Below, piece by piece: positions 20,991 to 30,285 of a DNA stretch of 64,000 nt (its first letter is position 1; each line of letters begins with the position of its first letter). Under the pieces are notes generated by a model, which saw only the letters and a program-made list of their open reading frames with translations, was not told the DNA's origin and ran no database searches. The DNA is taken from NCBI GenBank assembly GCA_019915015.1, contig JAHBBC010000013.1:434001-498000 (forward strand), written 5' to 3'. This DNA is from Auriscalpium vulgare. Taxonomy: Eukaryota; Basidiomycota; Agaricomycetes; Russulales; Auriscalpiaceae. Both the position numbers and the translations under genes were made by a program.

Positions 20991-22733
20991 CTACCCTTCA
21001 AAGGTCACATCACCCGCCTTGCTGTCTCCCGTGCAATTTATCAAACAGACGTCCATCGAATGACCTGGAATTCTCCTCTGCATTATCATGCGTGAAATAC
21101 TGCTCGTGAAGAGCGGCTTTTCTGTAGGCGCGGCCGAAGGTAATGGTAGGATCGAATCGGGACCGCTCAGGTCGTCATAGATGCTGACGTTGCAGAGGAA
21201 GAGTGTCTCGAGGCGAGGGGATGGCACTGAAGCTGAAGTCCCCTTCTTAGATATCGACAGGCTGCGGACGATGGCATGAGATGCAGATGAGTCCGCAAAA
21301 ATCCGCCGCACGTTCGGAAGTCCCTGAAGAAGTCGATCGTAGACGATAGCGGCTGCCACAGGCAACAGCCCACGAAAATCGAGTTCCTCCACGCTTTGCA
21401 CGCACGGCAGCTGGATCCACGCGTCTAAATCCTGCTCCTGCTTGCCCTTCGATAAGATCCTATTTGCTATGCCGATGTTGAGTTCGAAGTCAATACAACT
21501 TGGCGACGGCGCAGAGGACGCTGAAAGGCAGGGTGCAGTTGCACCAAAAGTCCAACATTTGGAGACGTGCAGGCGAGTGAAAGATATGTTGGCATTCCCG
21601 GCTATGGCAGACACAACTTGTGCCAGAGATGCAGCGAGATGGTCTCCATCAATATGTTCCTCTCCTTGTTCCTCTACTTCATTCATGAAGTTCAAGGAGA
21701 TCCGTGTATCTGTAGTGAATCGCAGATCGAGGTGACGTGCAACCTGGAGTGTGTCCTGCCACTCCTGGGATATGCTGACCAGGCGTAAGCGGTGAAGTTC
21801 AGCAACGGGCAGTGGGGAAATTGCAGTATTGTCGACGATGATGGAGCGACGGGAGCCATTGCAGAGGAGTTCGTCGCAGTAAAACTCCTCCAGCGCAGGC
21901 AACCTAGCCAACAGATTTACCACGAACTCGGCATAGGCGTCGGTCCTAAGATTGCAGAGTACAAAGCTGAGGACGGTGAGAAATGAGACATTGAATATGC
22001 ACGAAGTAGGATCCACGCGAACATTGGTTAGATTGAGGACCCGTAGACGTGACGCAGGGACATCCAGGAAGAGGCTCCGACCGGACGTTGGCTTCGGCAT
22101 CCTGATATCCATCATGTACAAGTCCTCGAGCATGGGCGCAGCACACTTGGTGAGTGCTTGTACCAAAGCTTGGTGATATACCCTCAAGTTATCGCTGTCT
22201 GTATCCACCAGGGAGAATTCTTTGAACCGCGACATTTCCTCGAGCAAGCGGGAACCCGCGTCCTTGCATCGAATGTCTTCCCACATGTGAGCATGGGCAG
22301 AAAGATCAATGAATACAGAGATGTGACGCTCTCCAGATCGCTCTAAGAATAGCTCCACCGACGGGGCCACCCTGGGGAGCGAGACGTGCATCCAGAAAAC
22401 GGCCTCGCCCAGAACTAGGTTGCGCCAGTGGCGGCAGACGTGTGTAGTGAGGATGGAGGGGTCGTAGCTGATGGATGTGAGGCGTTCAGGGGCCTTCGTC
22501 TTGGACCTGACGAACCAGAGAAGAATCTCGTGGAGGATTTCTACGGGGATAAGGGTAATCGGTGGTTTGGACGCGCTGTGACCGAAAGCTGGAAGGCCCA
22601 CCACGAACAAGCTCTCTTGTGTGTACGTCAGGATAGACAGGTCGGACAGTTGGGCGGATCGTCCGAGACGAGTCGGGCTTGCCATTGCGACACGAGTTTC
22701 ATTTGCTGCAGAAAGAAAAGACATGGGAGACAT
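20991..22733 (-). CDS. F-box protein, 580 residues
   Basis: Probable substrate-recognition subunit of an SCF ubiquitin ligase, of the kind expanded in Agaricomycetes. The F-box is at ~58-115: ITLIPVEILHEILLWF, then VCRHWRNLVLGEAVFW, the usual helix pair ending in a CRxWR...W signature. The rest is a leucine-rich, irregular repeat region typical of these proteins (for example LRVLNLTNVRVD, APMLEDLYMMDIRM). The start is the ATG at 22733. The frame stays open about 330 bases further upstream, but that part lies in the segment duplicated in front of family genes 7 and 8 and lacks an ATG context I trust. No intron is needed. Confidence 0.82.
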   Translation of the reverse strand: MSPMSFLSAANETRVAMASPTRLGRSAQLSDLSILTYTQESLFVVGLPAFGHSASKPPITLIPVEILHEILLWFVRSKTKAPERLTSISYDPSILTTHVCRHWRNLVLGEAVFWMHVSLPRVAPSVELFLERSGERHISVFIDLSAHAHMWEDIRCKDAGSRLLEEMSRFKEFSLVDTDSDNLRVYHQALVQALTKCAAPMLEDLYMMDIRMPKPTSGRSLFLDVPASRLRVLNLTNVRVDPTSCIFNVSFLTVLSFVLCNLRTDAYAEFVVNLLARLPALEEFYCDELLCNGSRRSIIVDNTAISPLPVAELHRLRLVSISQEWQDTLQVARHLDLRFTTDTRISLNFMNEVEEQGEEHIDGDHLAASLAQVVSAIAGNANISFTRLHVSKCWTFGATAPCLSASSAPSPSCIDFELNIGIANRILSKGKQEQDLDAWIQLPCVQSVEELDFRGLLPVAAAIVYDRLLQGLPNVRRIFADSSASHAIVRSLSISKKGTSASVPSPRLETLFLCNVSIYDDLSGPDSILPLPSAAPTEKPLFTSSISRMIMQRRIPGHSMDVCLINCTGDSKAGDVTFEG

Positions 22734-23440
22734 GCTCGCGAGCTGAAAGAGGTTCAGTGGTGGGCATTTTCGTCGTGAATTTGGGAGTTTTATCCATATT
22801 ACCGCAGTCCTCGTGGACAGGCGCGGCAGTTTCTCACTAGCCACGTGGCGTGGCTGCACTCTCCTCCCGGGCCCTTTTGTCGCATGTAGCGAGGCAACTT
22901 CTCCAAGCGAACTGTTGTGAGGTTCACTGCCGTTCAGACACGTAGCTGCGCGGTTGCATGGCTCGCCGAGGTGAGGGTCAATATGTAAGTGTTGTCGCTC
23001 ATTTTTGTCCGACTCACCTCTGTCACCGTCTGTAACGCAGCGCAGGCCATTCGCCCGCACCTGCCCTCTATGCCATGGCCAGTGGCAGTCATTCAGTCGA
23101 TGATCACTATGTGAGCAACCTTTGTCCTCTGCTGGCCCTCAAAAGCTGACACCTTGCGCACAAGACCCACGGCGAAGCTGCTGCGCACCACACGTGCGGG
23201 CGTTTGATCCTCATACATTCGGTATCCTTCCTGCGCCTTCAGTGACAGAACCGCTGGGAACCTGGTCACAAGCGGCCGTATACATAACTCGCTCCCATTC
23301 GCCGTTCTCGCATCTCATCCCCGGCCGCTTTCTCGCACTGGCCATCATCGAGACGATAGCCGAGTAGCGGTGCGTCCTGGCGTCCTCGATGGCTCACTTC
23401 ACCGGCTCAATCGACAGGTCCGGCATAGATATCCCAGGCT
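22734..23440. repeat. Divergent promoter region; copy A of a segmental duplication
   Basis: Between the F-box gene (minus) and family gene 7 (plus). From about 22929 to 23440 this matches 25289-25797 closely, including GTTGTCGCTC, a GTCACCGTCTGTAACGCAGCGCA block and an ATGCCATGGCCAGTGGCAGT block. It is the upstream arm of the duplication that produced genes 7 and 8. Confidence 0.8.
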
Positions 23441-25120
23441 ATGATGGACCCGATCACTCCCGCAGAATTCCAACCAACTCACTCCGAGCCCGATGTCGAG
23501 GGCTCCTGGCTGCGGAACGTCGTCACGCGCGTGGTCGCCGACTCGCAGCATGCGATCCTGGACCGCGTTGCGCTCGAAACCGAGGCTACCTTAGGCGTGC
23601 TTGCGCTCATCCGCCAGGAGCTCTCTGGCAACCCTTGTTCTAGAGGCGGAAGCAGGGGCCCCGATGAGGGGACCCAGGCGGCGAAGGTACAGCGCAGGGA
23701 GGAAGAGCTTGGGTGGCGTGAGGAGGAGCTGGAGTGGAAGGTCAGACATGCCGAGCGCCGGGAGCTGCACGCACGCCTGCGCGAAGAGAATGCTAGGGCT
23801 AGGGACGATGAGTCCCAGCAACGCGATGAGGCGGTGAAGAAGAGAGAATGTGAGGTCGCCTACCTGGAAAGTATCGTGGACGCCCGGGCAGCCAGGCTCG
23901 TGGAGCTGGAGAAGAGCGCGGAGGACAAGGTCCGTCACGCCGATGAACAGGAGAATGTCCTGCAGGAACGCGCAGGAGAGATTGCAGACAGAGAGGCCGC
24001 GCTCACGGAGCGGGAGGCCGCCGTCCGCACCGCCGAGGAAGAGATCTTGCTGCAGCGCAAGGTGGCCAAGACCGAGAAAGCTAAAGCCCTTGATATGATG
24101 AAGATGGCCAATGACCTGTCGATGGAAGCGAACCAGCAGGACGAGGCGAGCGAGCAAAGGCTAAAACAATTAGAGGATACGGCGCGCGAGGTCGACCGCA
24201 AGGCCGCGGACGTCGAACAGCGGGAGCAGTCTTTGGTGACTCGGGAGTTAGAGGCAGCGGAAAGGGAGGAATCCATTCTAGCAAGGCAGGCGGAGGCGGC
24301 GCAGAGGGAGGAAGCCCTCATCCGTCGACAGCGGGAGGTGGTAGGGCGAGAGGAGAAGGTGATGCGTCGCGAGATTGAGGTCACCGTCCGGGGGGCGGAA
24401 CTACTGCACAAAGTTTCATCCCTTGGGGCGCAGACCAGTCAAGAACCTGTGCAGGAGCTCGCCGGCGAGGACCATTTCACGTCGGAGACAATCACGGACC
24501 TCCACAGCGACAGTGAACGTCAGCCAGGAGCATCCCCGACCCGTGATGCCAAAGTAGAGGTTGGCGACGGGGCTGAATCTGGCGATGCCGACGCAGAAGA
24601 CGATGGTAATGGGCAGCCCGTGGCACCGTCGACACTCGAGCCTGTCGGTGCAGACGTTGTTCCATTAACGGCAGACAGCGCGCCCTCGTCAAGCGTGTTG
24701 CCTCAGCCCTGGCAGTTGAGACCGCCCCAGACTCAAGTTGGAATCCAGCCTCCTTATACGAAGTCGCAACGCAAGATTATCGCCCTATTTGAGATGGTGA
24801 GATCTGGATGGGCAGGAGCATCCGATGGAGCTAATTATGCTTTATCACAGTTCAAACAGTCCTGCGAGAAGTCCCAGGTCTCAAATCACGAAAAGATGTT
24901 ACAAATCTTGGAGGAAGCGATCTACAAGAAGACTTCATCGTTGCAGGCGACCAATATTGAAATCCAAAAGGTGGGACACATCTTCGTGCAGCAAACATAT
25001 GCAAGCTGACGAGAGCGCCTGCAGTTCGAAGATGCGTGTCTGAGCAAAGGTGTTGCCGCCCGGAAGAAGATGATCGTCCATTTGAAGGCAGAGGCTACGA
25101 AGAGAAAGCGGCTACTGTAA
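23441..25120 (+). CDS. Coiled-coil family protein 7
   Basis: Three exons (23441-24796, 24851-24970, 25025-25120; two 54-nt introns, phase 0) give 523 residues. N-terminal domain ~20-65 (SWLRNVVTRVVADSQHAILD). Coiled coil ~70-325 with RREEELGWREEELEWKVRH. Acidic Ser-rich hinge ~330-430, then QTQVGIQPPYTKSQRKI before the splice site. The C-terminal module runs FKQSCEKSQ...MLQILEEAIY (exon 2, 120 nt) and FEDACLSKG...MIVHLKAEATKRKR (exon 3). Both introns are multiples of three. Intron 1 has no stop, so its retention would add 18 residues; the second contains a stop. This is the best full-length representative of the family. Function unknown. Confidence 0.85.
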
Positions 25121-25797
25121 ATACTAGTATTCGTTGAACTGGCCCCTCGGTGCGTATGCTGAATCGAATTTGACGTTACATATCCGAACTTGCGATGCTT
25201 CCCACTTTGACTTTCACCACTAGCTTGTGTACAATACGTACCGTACCGTACAGCAAATGCCTCTCATAGACATGCATTATAAATGAAAAACCGTTCAGAT
25301 ACGTAGCTGCGTTCAGACAAGCCGTTGCATAGCTCTGGGTGCCGAGGTGAGAGTGTTGTCGCTCGTTTTTGTCCGAGTCACCTCTGTCACCGTCTGTAAC
25401 GCAGCGCATGCCATTTGCCCGCACCTGCCCTCTATGCCATGGCCAGTGGCAGTAGTTCAGTCGATGATCACTATATCAGCAACCTTTGTCCCCTGCTGGC
25501 CCTCGAAAGCTGCACAGAGACCCACGGCGAAGGCGCGCCACGTGCGGGCGTTTCAAGATACATTCGGTATCCCTCCTGCGCCTTCGATGACAGAACCGCT
25601 GGGAACCTGGTCACAAGCGGCGTATACATAACTCGCTCCCATTGCCTTTCTCGCATCTCATCCCCGGCTGCTTTCTCCGAGTCGCACTGGCCATCATCGA
25701 GACGATAGCTGAGTAGCGGTACGTTCCTTACGTCCTCGAGCCTCGATGGCTCACTTCACCGGCTCAATCGACAGGTCCGGTTTAGGTATCCCAGGCT
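25121..25797. repeat. Copy B of the upstream arm of the segmental duplication
   Basis: Bases 25289-25797 match 22929-23440. The bases after gene 7 (25121-25260) also resemble those after gene 8 (27214-27320): both have an AATTTG(C/A)G block and CACTTTCACCACTA-like text. The unit therefore spans promoter, gene and 3' flank. No other gene is seen. Confidence 0.8.
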
Positions 25798-27213
25798 ATG
25801 ATGGACCCGATCACTCCCACAGAATCCCAATCAACTCTCTCCGAGCCCGACGTTGGGGACTCCTGGCTGCTTGTCGACTCGCAGGCTCAGCACGCCATCC
25901 TGGACCGTGTCGCGCTCGAAACTGAGGCGACCTTAGGCGTGCTCGCGCCGGTCCGCCAAGAACTCTCCGATCCCTCCTTGAGAGGCGGGTGCAAGGGCCC
26001 TGATGACGAGACCCAGGCGGCAACGTTGCAGCGCAGGGAGGAAGACCTTCGGTGGCGTGAGGATGAGCTGGAGTGGAAGGTGAGACATGCCGAACGAAGG
26101 GAGCAGCATGCTCGTCTGCGAGACGAGAACTTCCGAGCGTGTGAAGACGAGTGCAAGCAGCGCGATCAGGAGCTGCAGAAGAGAGAGCGAGAAGTGCTTC
26201 TTAAGGAGGGCGACATGGTGGCGAGGCAGGCCGTGCTCGAGGTCCAGGAAGACACAGTACGCAACAAGCTGCGTCGCGCGGAGGAAGCGGGGCAGCGGCT
26301 GCAAGACCGTTCCGGGGAGATCGCGGAGAGAGAGGCTGCGCTCTCGGAACGGGAGGCTGCCGTCCGCACGGCAGAGGAGGATATCCTGAAGCAGCGCGAG
26401 GCCGCCTGGGCCGAGGAAATCAAAGCGCGCGAATCCATGGCAGCTGCCGAGCAGATGTCGAGAGATGCAGACCACCTCTGCATGGCGGGTGAGGCCCAGC
26501 GGCAGAACGCGCTAGAAAAGAGGGAGCGCGAGGTCGCCATGAAGATTGCAGATGTCGAGCAACGGGAGCAGTCGCTGGTGTCCAGCCTGAGGGAGCTGGC
26601 AGGCGTGAACAGGGTGGCCAGGCAGGCGGAGGTGGCACAGAAGGGGGCAGTCTTCACGCGTCGGCAGAGAGAGGAATGTGCTGGGATGTTACTGCACCGG
26701 GAGGTCGCTGTGAGCCTTCGCGAGATCGCAGTTGCTCACAAGGAGGCCGCGGTTGAAACCCACGCAGCGCGGAAGCCCGCGACGGCCGCCGTTCGGGAAG
26801 ATGGCCATCGCCTCAGTCCACCCCAAACTCAAGTTGGAATCCAGCCTCCGTATACGAAGCAACAACTCAAGACTATCTGGGAGCTCAACACGGTGAGATC
26901 TGGATGGGCAGGAGCATCCTATGGAGCTAACGATCCTTCACGCACAGTTTAAACAATCATGCGAGACATTCCAGGTTGCGAATTGCGCGAAGATAATACA
27001 GATCTTGGAGGAAGCGATCTACGGGAAAACTTCATCGTTGCAGGCCAGCGAGATTGAAATCCTAGAGGTGAGACACATCTTCGCACAGCAGAGATATATA
27101 GAAGCTGACGAAACCGCTTGCAGTTCGAAGCTCAGTGCCCGAGCAGTGACACCCGGAAGAAGATGATCGCCTGTTTGAGGGGAGAGGCTAGGAAGAGAAG
27201 GTTTCGACTATAG
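25798..27213 (+). CDS. Coiled-coil family protein 8
   Basis: Three exons (25798-26892, 26948-27067, 27124-27213; introns 55 and 56 nt, phase 0) give 434 residues. Neither intron is a multiple of three, so splicing is required. The N-terminal domain is shortened: SWLLVDSQAQHAILDRVALE lacks the RNVVARVVA segment of gene 7. Coiled coil ~65-320. The hinge is much shorter than in gene 7, leading directly to PPQTQVGIQPPYTKQQLKT. C-terminal module FKQSCETFQ...IIQILEEAIYGK (120-nt exon) and FEAQCPSSDTRKKMIACLRGEARKRR. It is a tandem duplicate of gene 7 that has since lost parts of the N-terminal domain and hinge. Confidence 0.82.
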
Positions 27214-27721
27214 GTCATCGATCATCTATCACTCTATGCGTCGATTCCAGTCAAATTTCGAGCCGTCTGAATTTGCGAGCCTTCCCAGTTACACTTTCAC
27301 CACTACCTACCGTGCAGCAAACGAATTTGCACGGCTGAGATTGATAAACGAAAAAGTCATTCCGATGCGACTCGAAAGAATCGGCTCATTACCCAACGTG
27401 ATGTAGGCGTAAGCAGTCTGAAGGGTCCGTGAACCGGTCAAATGATCAGTACGAATGCTACATGGATGAGACGGTGGACGTAGCGATTGGTGAGGTATTA
27501 TGAGGTGGACAAAATCGTAGAAGGACACGTGGGATGGGCCGAGGCGCGAATGAAACGGCATATAGCGGGGGATAAGCAGGATGGGAAGTTGTACAACAAC
27601 ACGACACAGAGAGCGAAGCCAGCCCGGCCTGCAGACTGCCTGCGGAAGAACGTCAGAGCTGGAAGATGAGTTGCAGAGAGACGAGCGCGCACAATGGGAC
27701 ACGCTTGGGGGCGTTCACAAA
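27214..27721. other. Spacer after family gene 8
   Basis: The first ~100 bases match the 3' flank of gene 7 (end of the duplication). The rest shows nothing recognisable. Confidence 0.5.
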
Positions 27722-29080
27722 TCAGTCGCGGCGAGGCGGCGGCATGTCGGTCTCGAGGACATGCATCGGCCGCATGTTCCCGAAACTCGACTGGTGCTGC
27801 AGACCATGATACGACTCGAGCGTCGTGCGCGACGCCGACGCGGGGCCGTTCAACGGGCCGTCGTGGCTCGACGGGCTGCTGTCGGCCGTGCCCACCTGCG
27901 CTTCTGCATCCGCGTCGCCGTCATACCGCGGCACGGGCTTGCGGCGGGGGTGGATGCTCGTGGGCGTCTGTTCGAGCGGGATCATCTCCCCGTGCGTGCC
28001 GTACGACTGCGAGCGCCGGGCGTTGCTACTGCCGCTTGCGCTGCGCTGAAGCGGGTCGGGAGCTGCGCCGCGGGCTGCGAAGCGCGTATTCTGGAAGGAA
28101 GAGGAGGAGTTGCGCTTGGCACGCGAGTTCGGGACGAATACAGGCGGGGCGTATTCGAGGGCGTCCGTCGGGGCTGAGGTGACCGCTTTCTCGTGGCCAA
28201 CCGATATGTCTTCGTCTGAGCCGACCAGTGTGTGCACCGCATCGTGCCCAACGGACGACTGTGAGGCATGTTTCGGGAACGCATCTTGGGCGCTGTCCGT
28301 GGTCTCCCTGCGCGCCTTCTTGATCATCGCCGCCGGGGTAGCGCCCGCCGCGAAACCCGACCACTGACCGTGGCCCCGCGAGCCCACTGGGCGACGGCGG
28401 CAGAACCAATAAAGGAGAGCACCGACGACGGCCGCCAGGAAGGCAACGCCTCCAACAACACCGCCTGCGATAGCGCCTGCGTGGGAGTGGTGAGAAGATC
28501 CGGCGAGTACAGGTGATGTGGTTGATGCGCTCACGGCCGCCGACGTGGCCGTGGAGCTGGCAGTTGAGGTAGAGGGGGAAGAGGGCGCAGGGGAGAAGTC
28601 GCGGACGCAGGCAACGTTGGTGCCGTTATGCACGAAAAACTCTGCTGAGGACTGCGGTGACAAGCCGGGGACGATCGCCGTCACCTGGTACCACCCCTGC
28701 GGCACATCCACTGCTGACCAGGACCAACTGCCAACGCTCGGATTGACATCCATCGAGAGGGTCTCCAGAACTGGTGGGAGGTAGCTCCCGCCATAACCCG
28801 ACTGGCGTTTGCGCTGAGTGGGCTGGGCAGCGGCAGGTCCAACGGGGGTAAGGCCAATGCTCTGGGTCGTCAGCGAGGGCGGGGCTTGTTGGGCCACACC
28901 GATGTTCGTGATGTTGAGAACCATGGCAGCAGAGGGCCCTGAGTAGCCCCAGTTGACGGATGTCTGGCCGCAGGTATACATGTCGTTGACATTCTGCCAG
29001 ATGAGCAACGGCGATGCGCTGCTGGTGGTGGCTGGCGGTGCGGTTGACAGGGAGAGGGGAGGAGGAGTGAGGCTCGCCAT
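27722..29080 (-). CDS. Single-pass membrane protein with Ser/Thr-rich stalk
   Basis: Predicted 452-residue protein. An N-terminal extracellular-type region (~25-160, with VNDMYTCGQTSVNWGYSGP, NGTN glycosylation sites and two Cys) is followed by a Ser/Thr/Pro-rich stalk (~163-200), one membrane helix with a small-residue zipper (~201-226, AGAIAGGVVGGVAFLAAVVG), a basic CRRR stop-transfer and a ~220-residue disordered cytoplasmic tail. The layout is common among basidiomycete surface sensor-like proteins of unknown function. The ATG at 29080 gives no signal peptide. The frame is open further upstream from a GTG (VVRLLFFP), so a first exon with the signal sequence may be missing. Membrane topology is therefore inferred. 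Confidence 0.72.
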   Translation of the reverse strand: MASLTPPPLSLSTAPPATTSSASPLLIWQNVNDMYTCGQTSVNWGYSGPSAAMVLNITNIGVAQQAPPSLTTQSIGLTPVGPAAAQPTQRKRQSGYGGSYLPPVLETLSMDVNPSVGSWSWSAVDVPQGWYQVTAIVPGLSPQSSAEFFVHNGTNVACVRDFSPAPSSPSTSTASSTATSAAVSASTTSPVLAGSSHHSHAGAIAGGVVGGVAFLAAVVGALLYWFCRRRPVGSRGHGQWSGFAAGATPAAMIKKARRETTDSAQDAFPKHASQSSVGHDAVHTLVGSDEDISVGHEKAVTSAPTDALEYAPPVFVPNSRAKRNSSSSFQNTRFAARGAAPDPLQRSASGSSNARRSQSYGTHGEMIPLEQTPTSIHPRRKPVPRYDGDADAEAQVGTADSSPSSHDGPLNGPASASRTTLESYHGLQHQSSFGNMRPMHVLETDMPPPRRD

Positions 29081-29581
29081 GGCTGCGGCCGAGGGCTCGT
29101 CGACGTCGTGGTGAGGGAAGAAGAGCAACCGGACCACAGATCCCGCACCGCAATTGTCCTTTTGCGCGTCACGGCGACCGCCCGTTTGGGACTCGCGTTC
29201 CGGCCCTGCCCTGGCCCAGGCTCAGCGTCGCCATGTCGGTGATGCTCGGACACGACAACGACGAGCGGAGGCAGCTCTGTTGTGCGAGAACACGGTGGTA
29301 AAAATTTGAGAGTCGACTCGGAGAAGGTATGAGTTTTGTCGTTTTCTGCCGCCAACGCTCAGGCTTGGTGGGAACTTTTCCTGACTGGTCCACGAACAGG
29401 ATAGCTTCAGTCGCAGTGTGTTCATAAACTCTCACCTCCTATTGGGGGGTTCTCTTTGCCATGGGGAACAGCCGTGGGGGACAAGACATGACAGGGCAAG
29501 GCGTACATGACGCGGACGAGCGCGTTAATTATTCGCAAAGGCATAATTTTTTCTCTTGGCCGCTGTCCTCACAGATTCCGC
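29081..29581. other. 5' flank of the membrane protein gene
   Basis: Probably contains the promoter and perhaps an unrecognised first exon of the minus-strand membrane protein. Nothing else is seen. Confidence 0.45.
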
Positions 29582-29919
29582 TCACAGCATTTCAGAAATG
29601 ACAGCCCACCTCAGCTTTTCTTTAAGTCTCTTCTTCTGAGCTTTCGTCAGGAGCTATGTCAGGCTACTGGTTCAGGCGCTGTCCACAAAACATAGTACGA
29701 AATAACTCACTTTTCCACCACTCGACTCAAGCGGGCCGTCGTCCATGGTGGATGCCGGTGCATCCTTCACATCCCTATGGCTCTCCACAATTTCAGACCC
29801 CTCGGGAGCATCATTGTCGTCCGTCTTGGCTTTCTTGACGGCCCCAGAGCGCGAAGACCTTTCTTCATCACCCTCCTGTTCCTGGGGCGTCCCTTCCGAA
29901 CCATCGGATGACAGCGTCA
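29582..29919 (-). pseudogene. 3' part of coiled-coil family gene 9, cut off by the transposon
   Basis: Minus strand. The segment 29919-29711 continues the reading frame of the gene at 37776-36789 if the transposon and one target-site copy are removed: 988 + 209 nt is a multiple of three, and the join makes one open acidic/Ser-rich stretch (SSDGSEGTPQEQEGDEE...). A 57-nt intron (29654-29710, GTGAG...ATAG) leads to a last exon 29653-29582 encoding a basic helix (LLTKAQKKRLKEKL) and a stop. The two pieces together would make 422 residues. In the present state this piece has lost its promoter and start. Confidence 0.8.
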
Positions 29920-29927
29920 CCTTGCGT
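29920..29927 (+). repeat. Left target-site duplication CCTTGCGT
   Basis: The 8-bp direct repeat CCTTGCGT directly outside the left inverted repeat, identical to 36789-36796. Confidence 0.92.
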
Positions 29928-29959
29928 AGGACCCCCGTAACTCACGCCAGGGGTATGAT
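29928..29959 (+). repeat. Left terminal inverted repeat of the transposon
   Basis: 32 bp, beginning AGGACCCCCGTAACTCACGC. The reverse complement of the right end differs at a single base (C versus T at position 18). Confidence 0.92.
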
Positions 29960-30285
29960 TTTCGCACGGTAGCTAGACGGCGCTTTGCGCCGGAAGCTCT
30001 GAGGGGTCTGAGGTAGCTGGGGGCTAGAATTTGGGGCAAAAGTATGATCCTGATGGTGGTAGTTAGGGGCGCGGTGAACCGATGTCTGATCACAGAGGTA
30101 GTTGGACTAAGTACTGGCGGCAGAAGATTTTGACCCCATAATTACCGGTATAATTCGTACAAGTTGAGACATTAGGTAGAAATTTACGTGGCCTGCTGCG
30201 TACGACATTCTACGACAACGCCTCGGACCGAACCTGCTTCTTCTGTGCAGCGCATCACCCTCGCAGCCATCCCGGCATCGTGCCA

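Noticed and set aside
22734..23060. N-terminal extension of the F-box protein from 23060
   Set aside because: This part lies in the segment duplicated upstream of genes 7 and 8 and has no trusted ATG; the same text upstream of gene 8 is not followed by an F-box.
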